The notes under the pieces were generated by a model. That model saw nothing but the letters and a program-made list of their open reading frames with translations. It searched no databases and was not told the origin of the DNA. Shown piece after piece: positions 46,838 through 55,679 of a stretch of 64,000 nucleotides of DNA (its first letter is position 1; each line of letters starts with the position of its first letter). The stretch comes from Microbulbifer celer. GTDB taxonomy: Bacteria; Pseudomonadota; Gammaproteobacteria; Pseudomonadales; Cellvibrionaceae. The position numbers and the translations under genes are program-made. Where the stretch lies: NCBI RefSeq assembly GCF_020991125.1, contig NZ_CP087715.1, positions 1,267,501 to 1,331,500 of the forward strand, given 5' to 3'.

Positions 46838-47806
46838 TTATTCCGGCTCTGCTTTCTTTTTCGTCACCGGCCAGCCTTCGCGTGCCTGGCCCGGGCGCCC
46901 ATCGTCATCGTCGGTTTGATCGTGAAACAGGTGCACCTGGGTCTCGAAAGGCATATCGATGCCGGCGGTATCCAGCGCAATCTTGATGGCTCGAATCACT
47001 TTGGGTCGGGTATGGGTGACATCAGACTGCACACTGCTGCTCCACCAGCGGACTTGGATGGTGACCCAGCTGGCATCCAGGCTCCAGGGCAGGGCCTCCG
47101 GGGCCGGTTCCGGTAATACTCCCTCTACCTCCCGCACGGCCTTCAGAATGACCTCACAGGCCTCATCGAGGTTATCCCCGTAGCCAATGCCGACTTCGAA
47201 ATCGCTGCGGCGATGGGCATGCGCCGTCTTTACGGTAACCGCTGTGGTGTAAATCTCGCTGTTGGGGATGACGACCCGCTGCCCATCGTAGGTATCGAGC
47301 AGTGTAGCCCGGGTTTCGATTCTGGAGACCGTGCCCTCAAAGTCATTGACACGAATCTGATCGCCGATTTCGAAGGGTTGTCGTACCAGAATCAGCAGTC
47401 CCGCGAGCCAGTTTTGCAGAATGTCTTTGAAGGCGAAGCCGATGGCAACCGAGCCAACCCCCAGGCCTGCTACCAGGTCGCCGGGTTTCAGGCTTGGCAT
47501 CACAATAGTGGCGGAAAGCAGGAAACCGATCAGGATCAGTCCCCATTTGAACAGTCCGCCCAATACCTCTCCGAGGTTGCTACGTTCCCGCCGGGTGAGC
47601 TGGCGCAATACCAGAAACCGGCACAAGGTTCCCAGCAGGACAAAGATTATCAGGAGCACCAGCGCGACCAGGATATTCGGTAGCAGGTGAATGGTGCCAT
47701 CCACCCAGCTATCGACCTGCTGGATGGCAGCGTCATAATCCGCGTCGATCTGCGGAGGTTTCTCCGCCTGCCGGGGGAGTGATGTCGGAACCAGCATGAC
47801 GGGCAT
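46838..47806 (-). CDS. MscS-family mechanosensitive channel
   Basis: Small-conductance mechanosensitive channel homologue of 322 residues in the inner membrane. Three helices are visible: LLPNILVALVLLIIFVLLGT, WGLILIGFLLSATIVM and the pore helix VAGLGVGSVAIGFAFKDILQNWLAG. The beta domain (FEIGDQIRVNDFEGTVSRIETRATLLDTYDGQRVVIPNSEI) and the alpha/beta C-terminus follow. An unusual acidic and basic tail (TDDDDGRPGQAREG...KKKAEPE) ends the protein. Its ATG directly follows the TAA of the upstream gene, so the two are co-translated. Confidence 0.93.
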   Translation of the reverse strand: MPVMLVPTSLPRQAEKPPQIDADYDAAIQQVDSWVDGTIHLLPNILVALVLLIIFVLLGTLCRFLVLRQLTRRERSNLGEVLGGLFKWGLILIGFLLSATIVMPSLKPGDLVAGLGVGSVAIGFAFKDILQNWLAGLLILVRQPFEIGDQIRVNDFEGTVSRIETRATLLDTYDGQRVVIPNSEIYTTAVTVKTAHAHRRSDFEVGIGYGDNLDEACEVILKAVREVEGVLPEPAPEALPWSLDASWVTIQVRWWSSSVQSDVTHTRPKVIRAIKIALDTAGIDMPFETQVHLFHDQTDDDDGRPGQAREGWPVTKKKAEPE

Positions 47807-48229
47807 TTAGCCTGGATCTGAAACGCGGATGTCGAGAGAGAACCGGGCAGCTTCACCCTCGCTTGCCGCGTTGCGCAGCAGAAAAACCACCACGCGATAG
47901 GTGCCGTCGCGGGGCAGGGTGGCGCTGAACCCTGGCCCACCGGGCCGGCTGGTAAACATCGCCCGGGGCGCCGCGGGGGCATTGATGCGAAAGAGGTTGT
48001 GACTGTTGGTGCTGGCAATCCGCACCTGCATGGATTGGCCGGTTTTGCCATCAACCAGATATTCCACCGTCTGGTAGCCGTTGATGGCGTCATACATCCG
48101 GGCGGCTCCAGCACCGGAGGGCGCTTCGGCGAGGCGTACGCGCTCACTGCGCCGCTCGTTCTGGGGGCCGGCGATGACGGTAATGGCGACGAGAAGCGGG
48201 ATGGGAATGAATTTCCACAGGCTCTGCAT
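47807..48229 (-). CDS. Secreted protein with beta-sandwich-like domain
   Basis: From the ATG at 48229 this is a 140-residue exported protein: signal peptide SLWKFIPIPLLVAITVIAG, then a domain with GYQTVEYLVDGKTGQSMQV, FSATLPRDGTYRVVVFLLRN and ARFSLDIRV. This pattern resembles bacterial pre-peptidase C-terminal-type beta-sandwich domains. The frame extends to 48325, but that would bury the signal peptide. It abuts the mscS start. The link to the channel is unexplained, and the function is unknown. Confidence 0.7.
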   Translation of the reverse strand: MQSLWKFIPIPLLVAITVIAGPQNERRSERVRLAEAPSGAGAARMYDAINGYQTVEYLVDGKTGQSMQVRIASTNSHNLFRINAPAAPRAMFTSRPGGPGFSATLPRDGTYRVVVFLLRNAASEGEAARFSLDIRVSDPG

Positions 48230-48401
48230 CGGCGAACTGTCCTCGAGTATTGCCAGGGGAATTGACGCTTTCCCCGATTCCTCTTCGAGTCTAGTTGAAA
48301 TTCGCGCAACCGAGGGGAGGCACACCTAAAGCCTGGTAATCAGGTGGGACTGTACTCAGAGAGCGCTGGATGAGAGAGGCCTGAAACCGGAAGCGTGAAG
48401 T

Positions 48402-49148
48402 TCAGCTCTGTTCCGACTCGGGGCGCAGAAACGTCCCGTGTTCCAGGTAATTCAGAACCTGAGAGATTACTTTGGCATTTTTCATCATGAAGACATGGGT
48501 CACCGGCATTTCCAGATGATCCTGCATACCTTCCAGCTTGGTGCTCTCCACAGTGACTTTTCCATCATCTGCGGCCGGGAGGAATTGTGACAGAATCAGG
48601 TTGATACTGCGGGTGCCGGCGATAATGCCAAGATCAAAGTGGGCTGCACCCAGTTGATTGGGGACGCTCATCTTGCCGGTACCGAGCTGTAATCCGGCCT
48701 CACCAAACATCATCTTGAAGCCGGGGAAGTTACCCAGGCGGTCCACCACCTCACTACCGTGGTTGGGTGGACCGAGCATGACCACGCGGCCAAGATTCGG
48801 CAGTTCCACCTTACTCAGATACTGGCGCACCAGAATGCCACCCATGGAATGGGTGACAAAGTGCAGCTTTTGCAGCTCCGGGGTACGTTTTTTGCAGTCA
48901 TCTACCGCGGGTGCGATGGCGGGGCCGGCAAGCTGTTCGATGCGGCGTTCGGTGGAAGGGTAATGTACGTTTACCGTGGTGTAGCCAGCCTCCGATACGG
49001 CGGCCTCCAGTTTGGCCATCGACGCGTCGGATTTTGCCAGACCGTGGAGCAGAATAACGCATTCAGAGGCTGCCGCCGGCAGACTGAAAAGGGATGCGAG
49101 AAGCACCAGTATTTTTGCGGTAGGGGAAGTTGAGCAAATCACGCGCAT
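48402..49148 (-). CDS. Exported alpha/beta hydrolase
   Basis: From the ATG at 49148 a 248-residue protein with a signal peptide (AKILVLLASLFSLPAAA). Its alpha/beta-hydrolase core has the oxyanion segment ECVILLHGLAKSD near 30 and the nucleophile elbow VTHSMGGILVRQYL (Ser near 102). MLGPPNHGSEVVDRL and a late His in a DHLEMPVTHVFMM context complete it. Similar proteins are called lipase-like or DUF7379-like hydrolases. The substrate is unknown. An upstream ATG at 49193 is less likely because it would put 15 polar residues before the signal peptide. Confidence 0.8.
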   Translation of the reverse strand: MRVICSTSPTAKILVLLASLFSLPAAASECVILLHGLAKSDASMAKLEAAVSEAGYTTVNVHYPSTERRIEQLAGPAIAPAVDDCKKRTPELQKLHFVTHSMGGILVRQYLSKVELPNLGRVVMLGPPNHGSEVVDRLGNFPGFKMMFGEAGLQLGTGKMSVPNQLGAAHFDLGIIAGTRSINLILSQFLPAADDGKVTVESTKLEGMQDHLEMPVTHVFMMKNAKVISQVLNYLEHGTFLRPESEQS

Positions 49149-49506
49149 GGCAGTCTGACCTGATCCTGTCAACATAATGTCTGAGAATCGCAAAGCTTAC
49201 TATTTTTCAACCGGTTCAGACCAGCCGGACATTGATGGGCGAGCGGCGCTTGCGCCTGTCTGGCGGCAGATTCTACGTGCAGTGTGACGTTGTCTTACGG
49301 CGTTGTCCTATGGCGTTGCCTTATGCCCTCTCTTGCCGCAAAACAATCGATACCATAACGGAAAATAATTGGCGGGATCTGGTCACTTTGGCTACTTTCA
49401 GTGATCGAACGAGACGCGGCGGCCATCACCGCCGAATGTGATAATCGCACACTGCAAGCGCGGTGTTGTTACAAACCCAGTTCGGAATAACGAGAGGTTG
49501 TCCCAG
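49149..49506. other. Gap between divergent hydrolase and patatin genes
   Basis: A 358-base region between divergently read genes, expected to hold both promoters. A GC-rich CGGCG/CGCCG hairpin is near 49418-49437. The stretch TTGCCG (near 49333), then a TAACGG box about 17 bases on, is a weak promoter candidate for the patatin gene. No RNA gene or repeat copy was recognised. Confidence 0.35.
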
Positions 49507-50406
49507 GTGTCTGAATCCGTGAAATCGGCTCTTGTGGTTGAAGGTGGCGCGATGCGTGGCATTTTTGCCGCGGGTGTTCTGGATAGTTTCCTGGATGCCG
49601 CTTACCAGCCGTTTGATTTTGCGATCGGTGTGTCCGCCGGGTCTACAAATTTGATCGGATACCTGGCGGGGAATCCGGGACGTAGCCGCCGGATCCTGAT
49701 GGACCATGCGCGTCGAGAGGATTTCATCAACTGGCGCCGCTATCTCAAAGGCGGGCACTTTTGTGACGTGGGGTGGTTGTGGCATGCATCATTTGACGAG
49801 GTCCCACTGGATACCGCGCGTTACCTGAATAACGGCGTTCCCTTATACGCGGTAACCACCAGCACCGAAACCGGGCGGCCACACTACCTGAAAGTCACGG
49901 CAGACAATATGCATCAGGTGTTTCCCGCCTCCTGTGCCATTCCGCTGTTCTATCGCGATTTTCCACAGGTTGACGGTGAGCCCATGACCGATGGCGGCCT
50001 GGGGGATTCTATCCCGGTCATTCAGGCCTATGAGCAGGGCGCGCGCGATATCACCGTGATACTTTCGCGCCCCAAAGGCTACAGAAAACATCAGGGCAGG
50101 GCGCCCCGTTTGATCAAGGAGTTCTTCCACGATCACGCGCGGTTGTTTGAGGCGGTACTGACACGGGGAGAGCGCTATAACCAGGCCCTGGACTTTATCG
50201 AATCACCGCCGGAAGATTGCCGGGTATCCGTCATTGCGCCGCCGCCCGATTTCCCGGTCAAGCGGTTCACGCGGGAGCCCGGCTTGCTCGAGCAGGGCTA
50301 TCGGGTGGGGCGTGATGCAGGTGTAAATTATCTCCAAGCCATGCACCCGGTTGGGGCTGAAGACGGCTCAAACATGGTCCGCCGGGCGGTTTCAATGCCC
50401 CGGTAA
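49507..50406 (+). CDS. Patatin-like phospholipase
   Basis: A 299-residue serine lipase-family protein of the YjjU type, with no signal peptide. It has the glycine-rich oxyanion segment VVEGGAMRGIFAAGVLD near 10-26, the nucleophile elbow GVSAGS near 42-47 and the catalytic Asp in DGGLGDSIPV near 160. Patatins hydrolyse acyl esters, and the lipid is unknown. GTG 49507 with GAGAGGT upstream is preferred over ATG 49438, which gives a non-conserved 23-residue leader. Its 3' end overlaps the convergent gene by 15 bases. Confidence 0.87.
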   Translation: MSESVKSALVVEGGAMRGIFAAGVLDSFLDAAYQPFDFAIGVSAGSTNLIGYLAGNPGRSRRILMDHARREDFINWRRYLKGGHFCDVGWLWHASFDEVPLDTARYLNNGVPLYAVTTSTETGRPHYLKVTADNMHQVFPASCAIPLFYRDFPQVDGEPMTDGGLGDSIPVIQAYEQGARDITVILSRPKGYRKHQGRAPRLIKEFFHDHARLFEAVLTRGERYNQALDFIESPPEDCRVSVIAPPPDFPVKRFTREPGLLEQGYRVGRDAGVNYLQAMHPVGAEDGSNMVRRAVSMPR

Positions 50407-50931
50407 ATCAATCGCCGACTGCACTGTTTGCACAAAGCGCTGTGGATTGTCCGGGGTGACCACAATCTTGCGCTCGGCGTATTCCAGAACCGCGGCATTA
50501 TCCGGGTCGGTGGCAAACGCACGATAGCGTCCCAGACGAGCGTTTCTGAACAAGCCGATGTAACCGAACAGACCGCCATTGCCAAACACCCGCGAGGATT
50601 GCGCCATCGCCCGTTCATCCGCGTGCACGGCCTGCACCCCATTGAGGGGAATCGAAGTCGACCAGCCGATACGCAGGATTTTCAGTGTGTGCCCCTCAAG
50701 CCGATAGCCGCGAATCGCAAACAGCACACTAAGGGCAAAAATGGCCGGTGGCAGCCAGATCCCGATCAGGTAACTGGTGGGCATCGGGTCCGGTGCCCGT
50801 GCCAGCATCACCATTGGCATACCAAGCAACAGGGCGGTAGAAATTGCCGTTAGCCAGCGCAGTTGCCTACACCACGGCGCGGAAAAGTCAGTGCGCGTTC
50901 GATACATCATTCGTGTGGCCAGTTTTTCCAC
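50392..50931 (-). CDS. Bacterial PH-domain-like membrane protein
   Basis: A 179-residue protein with two N-terminal membrane helices (WLTAISTALLLGMPMVMLA and IGIWLPPAIFALSVLFAI, about 26-70). A following domain with GYRLEGHTLKILRIGWSTSIPLNGVQAVHAD, FGNGGLFGYIGLFRNARLGRYRAFATD and VVTPDNPQRFVQTVQ fits the bacterial PH-like (bPH) pattern. The start is ambiguous (GTG 50931 or the ATGs at 50910/50907). The role is unknown. Confidence 0.7.
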   Translation of the reverse strand: MEKLATRMMYRTRTDFSAPWCRQLRWLTAISTALLLGMPMVMLARAPDPMPTSYLIGIWLPPAIFALSVLFAIRGYRLEGHTLKILRIGWSTSIPLNGVQAVHADERAMAQSSRVFGNGGLFGYIGLFRNARLGRYRAFATDPDNAAVLEYAERKIVVTPDNPQRFVQTVQSAIDLPGH

Positions 50932-51079
50932 TAAAGAGGGGCAGATTTGGTGAATATTATCCTACACGCTAAGACATACACAGTGGCATTCTTTAGATTG
51001 TCTCCCCGATCCTGAGCGCAATTGTTATACTCCGCGACCTTTTCCCCAGGCCGATTGGCCGCTTGTACCGGAGACTTCC

Positions 51080-52606
51080 ATGGCAGAATCAGACACTCGC
51101 TGCGATATCGGTTTTATCGGCGCGGGGGTTATGGGTAAGAACCTGATCCTCAATCTGGTAGACAACGGCTATCGGGTCTGTGCATTTGACCTGGACCACA
51201 GCCGACTCGAAGCACTGCTCGCACAGGATGCGCAGGAACGTGGTGACCAGCCGCCGCGGGTCGAAATCTGCAATTCCTATACCGAGCTGCTGGCGCGCGT
51301 AAAAGCGCCGCATCTGATCATTCTGTCTGTGCCCGCCGGTGGGCCGGTAGATGATGTCTGCAACAAGCTGTTGGATGCCGGATTGCAGGCGGACGATATT
51401 GTCATCGATACCGGCAACAGCCTGTGGACCGACTCGGTAGATCGCTGCAAGCGCTACGACGGTAAACTGATTTTCTTCACCACCGCGGTTTCTGGCGGTG
51501 AAGTGGGCGCGCGTTTCGGACCTTCCCTGATGCCCAGTGGCGACCCCTATGCCTGGGCGCGGATTGAACCTGTCTGGCATGCGATTGCCGCCAAGGTGGA
51601 TGCTGCCACCGGCCAGCCCATCGAGCGCTTCGAGCCCGGTAACCCGGTGAAAGAGGGAGAACCCTGCGCGGCCTATATCGGCCCGATCGGCTCCGGGCAT
51701 TTCGTGAAGATGGTGCACAACGGCATTGAATACGCCGACATGCAGATGATCTGCGAGGCCTACGATGTCATGCGCAGCGCGCTGGAAATGACCCCACAGG
51801 AAATCGCCAAAGTGTTCCGCGAATGGAACAAGGGCGTACTCAACAGTTACCTGATCGACATCAGTGCGGAAGTGCTGGATACCCGGGATTCCGAGACCGG
51901 TGAGCCCCTGGTGGATGTGATCCTGGACCGCGCTGGCCAGAAAGGGACGGGGCTCTGGACTGCCGTGGGCGCACTGCAGGTGGGTTGTCCTGCGCCGAGC
52001 ATTGCGGAAGCTGTATTCGCCCGTTCACTGTCTACCCGCAAGGTGCTGCGCACCCGCGCCGCGAGAAAGTTGGCGGGCCCGGAAGTCACTCCGGTACCTG
52101 CAGCAAAGCGTGAAGAAGCCATTGCGCAGCTGCACGATGCCCTCTATTGCGCCAAAATCTGTGTGTATGCGCAGGGCTTCGATCTGATGAAGCTTGCTGC
52201 CCGCGAGCAGGGGTGGGAATTGAACTTTGCCGAGATCGCCCGCATCTGGCGCGCCGGCTGTATCATCCGCGCGGTATTCCTGCAGTCCATCAGCGATGCC
52301 TATGAGCGTGACACCAAGCTCTCCAACCTGTTGCTGGATGACTTCTTTATCGAGCAGATCGCCAAGCACCAGGGCAACTGGCGCCGTGCGGTGGCGGATG
52401 CCACCATCGGCGGTATCCCGGTGCCCGCGTTGTCTTCCGCACTCAGCTACTACGATGCGTTCCGCCGCGAGTCATTGCCGGCGAATCTGTTGCAGGCGCA
52501 GCGGGATTTCTTCGGTGCGCATACCTTTTCCCGGGTGGATAAACCGGAGCAGCAGAAGTATCACGTGGAGTGGAGCAAGCCCGGTCGGCCGATGAGGCGG
52601 ATGTAA
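51080..52606 (+). CDS. gnd: 6-phosphogluconate dehydrogenase
   Basis: Oxidative pentose-phosphate enzyme that decarboxylates 6-phosphogluconate to ribulose 5-phosphate with NADPH formation. The 508 residues contain a Rossmann motif GFIGAGVMGKNLILNL, the substrate segment TAVSGGEVGARFGPSLMPSG, catalytic Lys in GSGHFVKMVHNGIEYADMQ, and the C-terminal KGTGLWTAVGALQVGCPAPSI. The family residues are present, though the protein is slightly longer than E. coli Gnd. CGGAG precedes the ATG; a TATACT box with discriminator CCGCG lies near 51027. A strong terminator follows. Confidence 0.95.
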   Translation: MAESDTRCDIGFIGAGVMGKNLILNLVDNGYRVCAFDLDHSRLEALLAQDAQERGDQPPRVEICNSYTELLARVKAPHLIILSVPAGGPVDDVCNKLLDAGLQADDIVIDTGNSLWTDSVDRCKRYDGKLIFFTTAVSGGEVGARFGPSLMPSGDPYAWARIEPVWHAIAAKVDAATGQPIERFEPGNPVKEGEPCAAYIGPIGSGHFVKMVHNGIEYADMQMICEAYDVMRSALEMTPQEIAKVFREWNKGVLNSYLIDISAEVLDTRDSETGEPLVDVILDRAGQKGTGLWTAVGALQVGCPAPSIAEAVFARSLSTRKVLRTRAARKLAGPEVTPVPAAKREEAIAQLHDALYCAKICVYAQGFDLMKLAAREQGWELNFAEIARIWRAGCIIRAVFLQSISDAYERDTKLSNLLLDDFFIEQIAKHQGNWRRAVADATIGGIPVPALSSALSYYDAFRRESLPANLLQAQRDFFGAHTFSRVDKPEQQKYHVEWSKPGRPMRRM

Positions 52607-52636
52607 CGTCCTTTGTAAGCATTTTGATTTGCCCAG

Positions 52637-52665
52637 AAAAATGGCCGCTGTTACGGCCATTTTTT
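52637..52665 (+). terminator. Rho-independent terminator after gnd
   Basis: Stem AATGGCCG (52640-52647) / CGGCCATT (52654-52661) with loop CTGTTA, an A run before and a T run after. It separates gnd from the convergent lipoprotein gene and may work in both directions. Confidence 0.9.
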
Positions 52666-52686
52666 CATTGCAGGCAATGGTCACGC

Positions 52687-53160
52687 TTATCGCGCTTTCA
52701 CTGGAAAGCTGCGAAAAGCATCATTTACGGCGCGGTCCAGCGCACGCTGGGGATTGTTCAGTCCTTGCCGGGTGACCGGTTGAAGTGCCTGACCTCGCCA
52801 CAGGGTGCTTTTCTGTTTCGCGTCCATCAGGTCGATGGTCAGGTGGCCCGCGGTTGAACTCTTGACGTCTGCATGTATGCCGCGGCGATCACGTACCTGG
52901 GGGCCGGGCGTGGCAAACACATTCACATCCACCAGGACATCGGGGGTGTTGCTGAAGGTGAGGCCGCGGGCCATTAGTTGCTGGGCAACTTCCTGCTGGG
53001 CAATGGTCTGTCCACGGCTTGGGGGGCGGCCTTCGGCAAAGCCAAAGGTCTGATACTGGCTCCAGGACGCCGCGAGCGGGTCCGTGGAGTTGGTGGGGGA
53101 GCCGGCACATCCGGCAAGCAAGACCGCCGCAATGGCGGAGGCAGTTTTCCAGACTCTCAT
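52687..53160 (-). CDS. DUF4136 lipoprotein
   Basis: From the ATG at 53160 a 157-residue lipoprotein with lipobox LLAGC at the end of a short signal (VWKTASAIAAVLLAGC). The domain includes SQYQTFGFAEGRPPSRG, LMARGLTFSNTPDVLVDVNVF, HLTIDLMDAKQKSTLWRGQA and ALDRAVNDAFRSFPVK, the DUF4136 pattern. These are outer-membrane-associated proteins of unknown role. An in-frame start at 53178 adds six residues and is less likely. Confidence 0.85.
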   Translation of the reverse strand: MRVWKTASAIAAVLLAGCAGSPTNSTDPLAASWSQYQTFGFAEGRPPSRGQTIAQQEVAQQLMARGLTFSNTPDVLVDVNVFATPGPQVRDRRGIHADVKSSTAGHLTIDLMDAKQKSTLWRGQALQPVTRQGLNNPQRALDRAVNDAFRSFPVKAR

Positions 53161-53258
53161 CTCTAGTCGCCTATTCATAACCTGTATATCCCGGATCTCG
53201 GGGCGTGGTACAGGTTAGTTTCGACGCGCTGTGAGTCAGTAGTCTGGAAACCGCCGGG

Positions 53259-54248
53259 TCAGAATACGACTTCCTCTGCTTCACTCGCTGCGGCCTGATC
53301 TTCTCTGGTGGCGCCAGCGACGATCTCTTCGACGCTGGCGGTATCGGTATTGAGGCCGCCGAAGGCGTTCAGCAGATCTTTCAGCAGGGCTGAAATTTCC
53401 AGCGCCATGACGGAGAACTCGATATCGAAACGCTGAGCGGCATTGTCGGCATCGACGTTGTCCGCCTTTTCAGTAACGGCGTCGCTGAATTTCAATCGTT
53501 TGATCGCCAGCTGGTCGTCGACCATCAGCTCCACCCCGTCGCGCCAGGTCAGTCCCAGCTTGTGGACTTGCATTCCCGCCACCAGGTGGTTGTGAATCTC
53601 TTCCGCACACAGGTCCTGGTTTTTGCAGCGGATCACGCTGCCGGATTCCTGTGGATCGCGCAGTTCACACTCGTGGCCAAACTCGAAATGCGTCGGTGCT
53701 TCCGGGGCCGTGAGCCAGTGGGTCATGGACTGTTGCGGAATGTTCTTTGCGGACAGCGGTACGACTGAGAGGCTGCTGATGGCTTCGCGCAGATTTTCCA
53801 GCAGTTCCTCTGCCGCCTTGGCGGAGGACGCATTGATCACCACCCAGCCATCTTTGGGGGCGATATAGGCGAATTGCAGGCGAGAGCGGGCGAAGGCCTT
53901 GGGGCGCATTTCCAGCAGCACGTCGTCCTTCAGGTTCTGCCGCTCCTTGCGGCCCACATTGCGGGCCTCTTTATCGGCGATGGCCTGGGCCATTTCCTCG
54001 ACTTTCTCGTTCACCACCGCCGCGGGAATCACCTTCTCCTGCTTCTTGGCGCAGACCATCAGGTAGCCGTCGGTGTGGTGTACCAGCTGGGTTCCGTGTT
54101 TGCCCAGTGGCGGCACCCAGCCACAGCGGGCCGAGTCCTGGCTGCCACAGGGCGTAAATGTGGCGGGCTCCAGCAGTTCGTGTAGCTGTTCGGCGGAGAG
54201 GGAGAATTCGCGGGTGAGTCGATAGACTCGCAGGTTTTTAAACCACAT
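53259..54248 (-). CDS. rdgC: Recombination-associated protein RdgC
   Basis: Ring-shaped DNA-binding protein that modulates RecA-dependent recombination. The 329 residues begin MWFKNLRVYRLTREFSLSAEQL and contain CGWVPPLGKHG, KKQEKVIPAAVVNEKV, LLEMRPKAFARSR and the HKLGLTWRDGVELMVDDQLAIKRLKFSD segment, all family hallmarks. It is about 25 residues longer than E. coli RdgC, through an acidic Ala/Glu-rich C-terminal tail (NTDTASVEEIVAGATREDQAA). Confidence 0.95.
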   Translation of the reverse strand: MWFKNLRVYRLTREFSLSAEQLHELLEPATFTPCGSQDSARCGWVPPLGKHGTQLVHHTDGYLMVCAKKQEKVIPAAVVNEKVEEMAQAIADKEARNVGRKERQNLKDDVLLEMRPKAFARSRLQFAYIAPKDGWVVINASSAKAAEELLENLREAISSLSVVPLSAKNIPQQSMTHWLTAPEAPTHFEFGHECELRDPQESGSVIRCKNQDLCAEEIHNHLVAGMQVHKLGLTWRDGVELMVDDQLAIKRLKFSDAVTEKADNVDADNAAQRFDIEFSVMALEISALLKDLLNAFGGLNTDTASVEEIVAGATREDQAAASEAEEVVF

Positions 54249-54341
54249 ACAGCAGGCCGTCAGGTTCGGGTTATTGGTAGGGTCAAGCGGCCGGGCATTA
54301 TGCGGGTTCTGCGCGGCCGGGGCCAGAGGTTCAACGGGGGT

Positions 54342-54983
54342 TCAATCGCACAGCTGCAGCAGGTCGGCGGGTTCGCTGAACAGGTGCCGGGGGCTGTGTT
54401 GCGCAAGCTCCTCGCGGCTGCCGTACCCCCACAACACGCCGGCACTGGGCAGCCCGTTTTTATGTGCGGCCGTGAGGTCAAAGTGGCGGTCGCCGATCAT
54501 CAGTGCATTGCTATCGATGGTGCGGGTTGCCAGCAGCGTTTCCAGTTGCTGCCATTTGGCAATGCCGACATCGCCACCGCTGACGAATTGAAAGTGACCC
54601 AGCAGGCCGAACATATCCAGGATCCGCTCGGCAAAATCCGCCCGTTTGGAGGTGCAGACCGCGAGCTTGATGTCGTTGTTCTGGCCGAGTTGTGCCAGCA
54701 ACTCCGGAATGCCTGCGTAGAGCGCATTCTCCGCGTAGCCGACTTCCGCATAGCGCTCGCGGTATTTGTCCACCAGGGCCTGCACCAGAATCGGATCCTC
54801 GCTGCCACAGAGGTGCGACAGGGTGTGCTCCAGTGGTGGGCCGATATGTGGGGTAAGGGCTTCTGCCGGGCGCTCCGGAAGATCGTGGGCGGCGAGGGCG
54901 TAGTTCATGGAGTTGACGAACCCCTGGGCGGGGTCGCTGATAGTGCCGTCCAGGTCAAACAGTAGCCACTGGTGTTCTGTCAT
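54342..54983 (-). CDS. HAD-superfamily phosphatase (Gph/PGP-like)
   Basis: A 213-residue haloacid dehalogenase-type hydrolase. Motif I is LLFDLDGTISD with nucleophile D10 and acid D12, a helical cap follows, motif II is the Ser/Thr in LAVCTSKR, motif III is the Lys in AKWQQLE, and motif IV is MIGDRHFDLTAA. It is closest in feel to phosphoglycolate or pyrophosphatase PpaX-type enzymes; the substrate cannot be set from sequence. Confidence 0.82.
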   Translation of the reverse strand: MTEHQWLLFDLDGTISDPAQGFVNSMNYALAAHDLPERPAEALTPHIGPPLEHTLSHLCGSEDPILVQALVDKYRERYAEVGYAENALYAGIPELLAQLGQNNDIKLAVCTSKRADFAERILDMFGLLGHFQFVSGGDVGIAKWQQLETLLATRTIDSNALMIGDRHFDLTAAHKNGLPSAGVLWGYGSREELAQHSPRHLFSEPADLLQLCD

Positions 54984-55052
54984 ATTGCTACCTTGTTGTT
55001 GAGAGGGAGTGAGAAAAGATCAGGGAAAGCGAGATAAAGAGGGCGGCAAGCT

Positions 55053-55229
55053 ACTGGGCTAGTGGTCCATGCGGAAAATTCTGTAACCGATCACTTCGCC
55101 ACAAACTCCAGGGCGGCGCTGAAAAAGCTAGAATTAACGCTGCTAGTCCTGCGCTTTTTCAACGCCACCCTGGAGCCTGTGGCTGTGTGCTTTAGTTACC
55201 GAATTTCCCGCATGGACCACTAGCGCAGT
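55053..55229. repeat. MITE-like inverted-repeat element overlapping ybaK
   Basis: A 177-base imperfect palindrome. The terminal 15-mers GCTAGTGGTCCATGC (55058-55072) and GCATGGACCACTAGC (55210-55224) are exact complements. The inner arms 55106-55128 and 55153-55175 match 21 of 23 bases. It has no coding capacity of its own. The minus-strand ybaK frame runs into it and stops in its loop. The same terminal 15-mer occurs at 11259-11273. Target duplications are not clear. Confidence 0.85.
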
Positions 55230-55679
55230 GAATGTCGCTCCGGTCAGCTCAGCCAGTTGCTCTGGTGGAAGTTCAATCTCCAGACCGCGGCGACCGGCGC
55301 TGATATAAATGCTCGTGAACCCTGTAGCAGTCTGATCGATAAAAGTCTTCAGGCGCTTTTTCTGGCCCAGCGGGCTGACGCCACCCAGAACATATCCGGT
55401 GGTGCGCTCCACTTCTGTTTTATCCGCCATAATGGCTTTTTTGGCCCCGGCGGCTCTGGCGATCTGCTTCATGCTGAGCATGGCGGAAACCGGCAGTACC
55501 GCCACACCCAGCTCGCGTCCATCCAGTTTTACCACCAGCGTCTTGAATACACGCTCGGGGGCGACGGATAGTTTCTCCGCCGCTTCCAGCCCGTAGGATT
55601 CACTGGCCGCATCGTGCACATACTCATGTACTGTGTATGGGACCTTGGCCTTCCTGGCGGTGTTGATGGCGGGTGTCAT
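55143..55679 (-). CDS. ybaK: YbaK-family Cys-tRNA(Pro) deacylase
   Basis: Editing enzyme that hydrolyses Cys-tRNA(Pro) made by mistake by prolyl-tRNA synthetase. The 178 residues carry VFKTLVVKLDGRELGVAVLPV, the key Lys in that stretch, GAKKAIMADKTEVERTTGYVLGGVSPLGQKKRL, and IYISAGRRGLEIEL. Residues 1-150 align by eye with the whole of E. coli YbaK (159 residues). The last 28 or so (from ALVVHAGNSVTKAHSHRLQG) are encoded by the inverted-repeat element. The core is intact, so activity is probably kept. The start overlaps the end of the upstream lipoprotein gene. Confidence 0.9.
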   Translation of the reverse strand: MTPAINTARKAKVPYTVHEYVHDAASESYGLEAAEKLSVAPERVFKTLVVKLDGRELGVAVLPVSAMLSMKQIARAAGAKKAIMADKTEVERTTGYVLGGVSPLGQKKRLKTFIDQTATGFTSIYISAGRRGLEIELPPEQLAELTGATFTALVVHAGNSVTKAHSHRLQGGVEKAQD

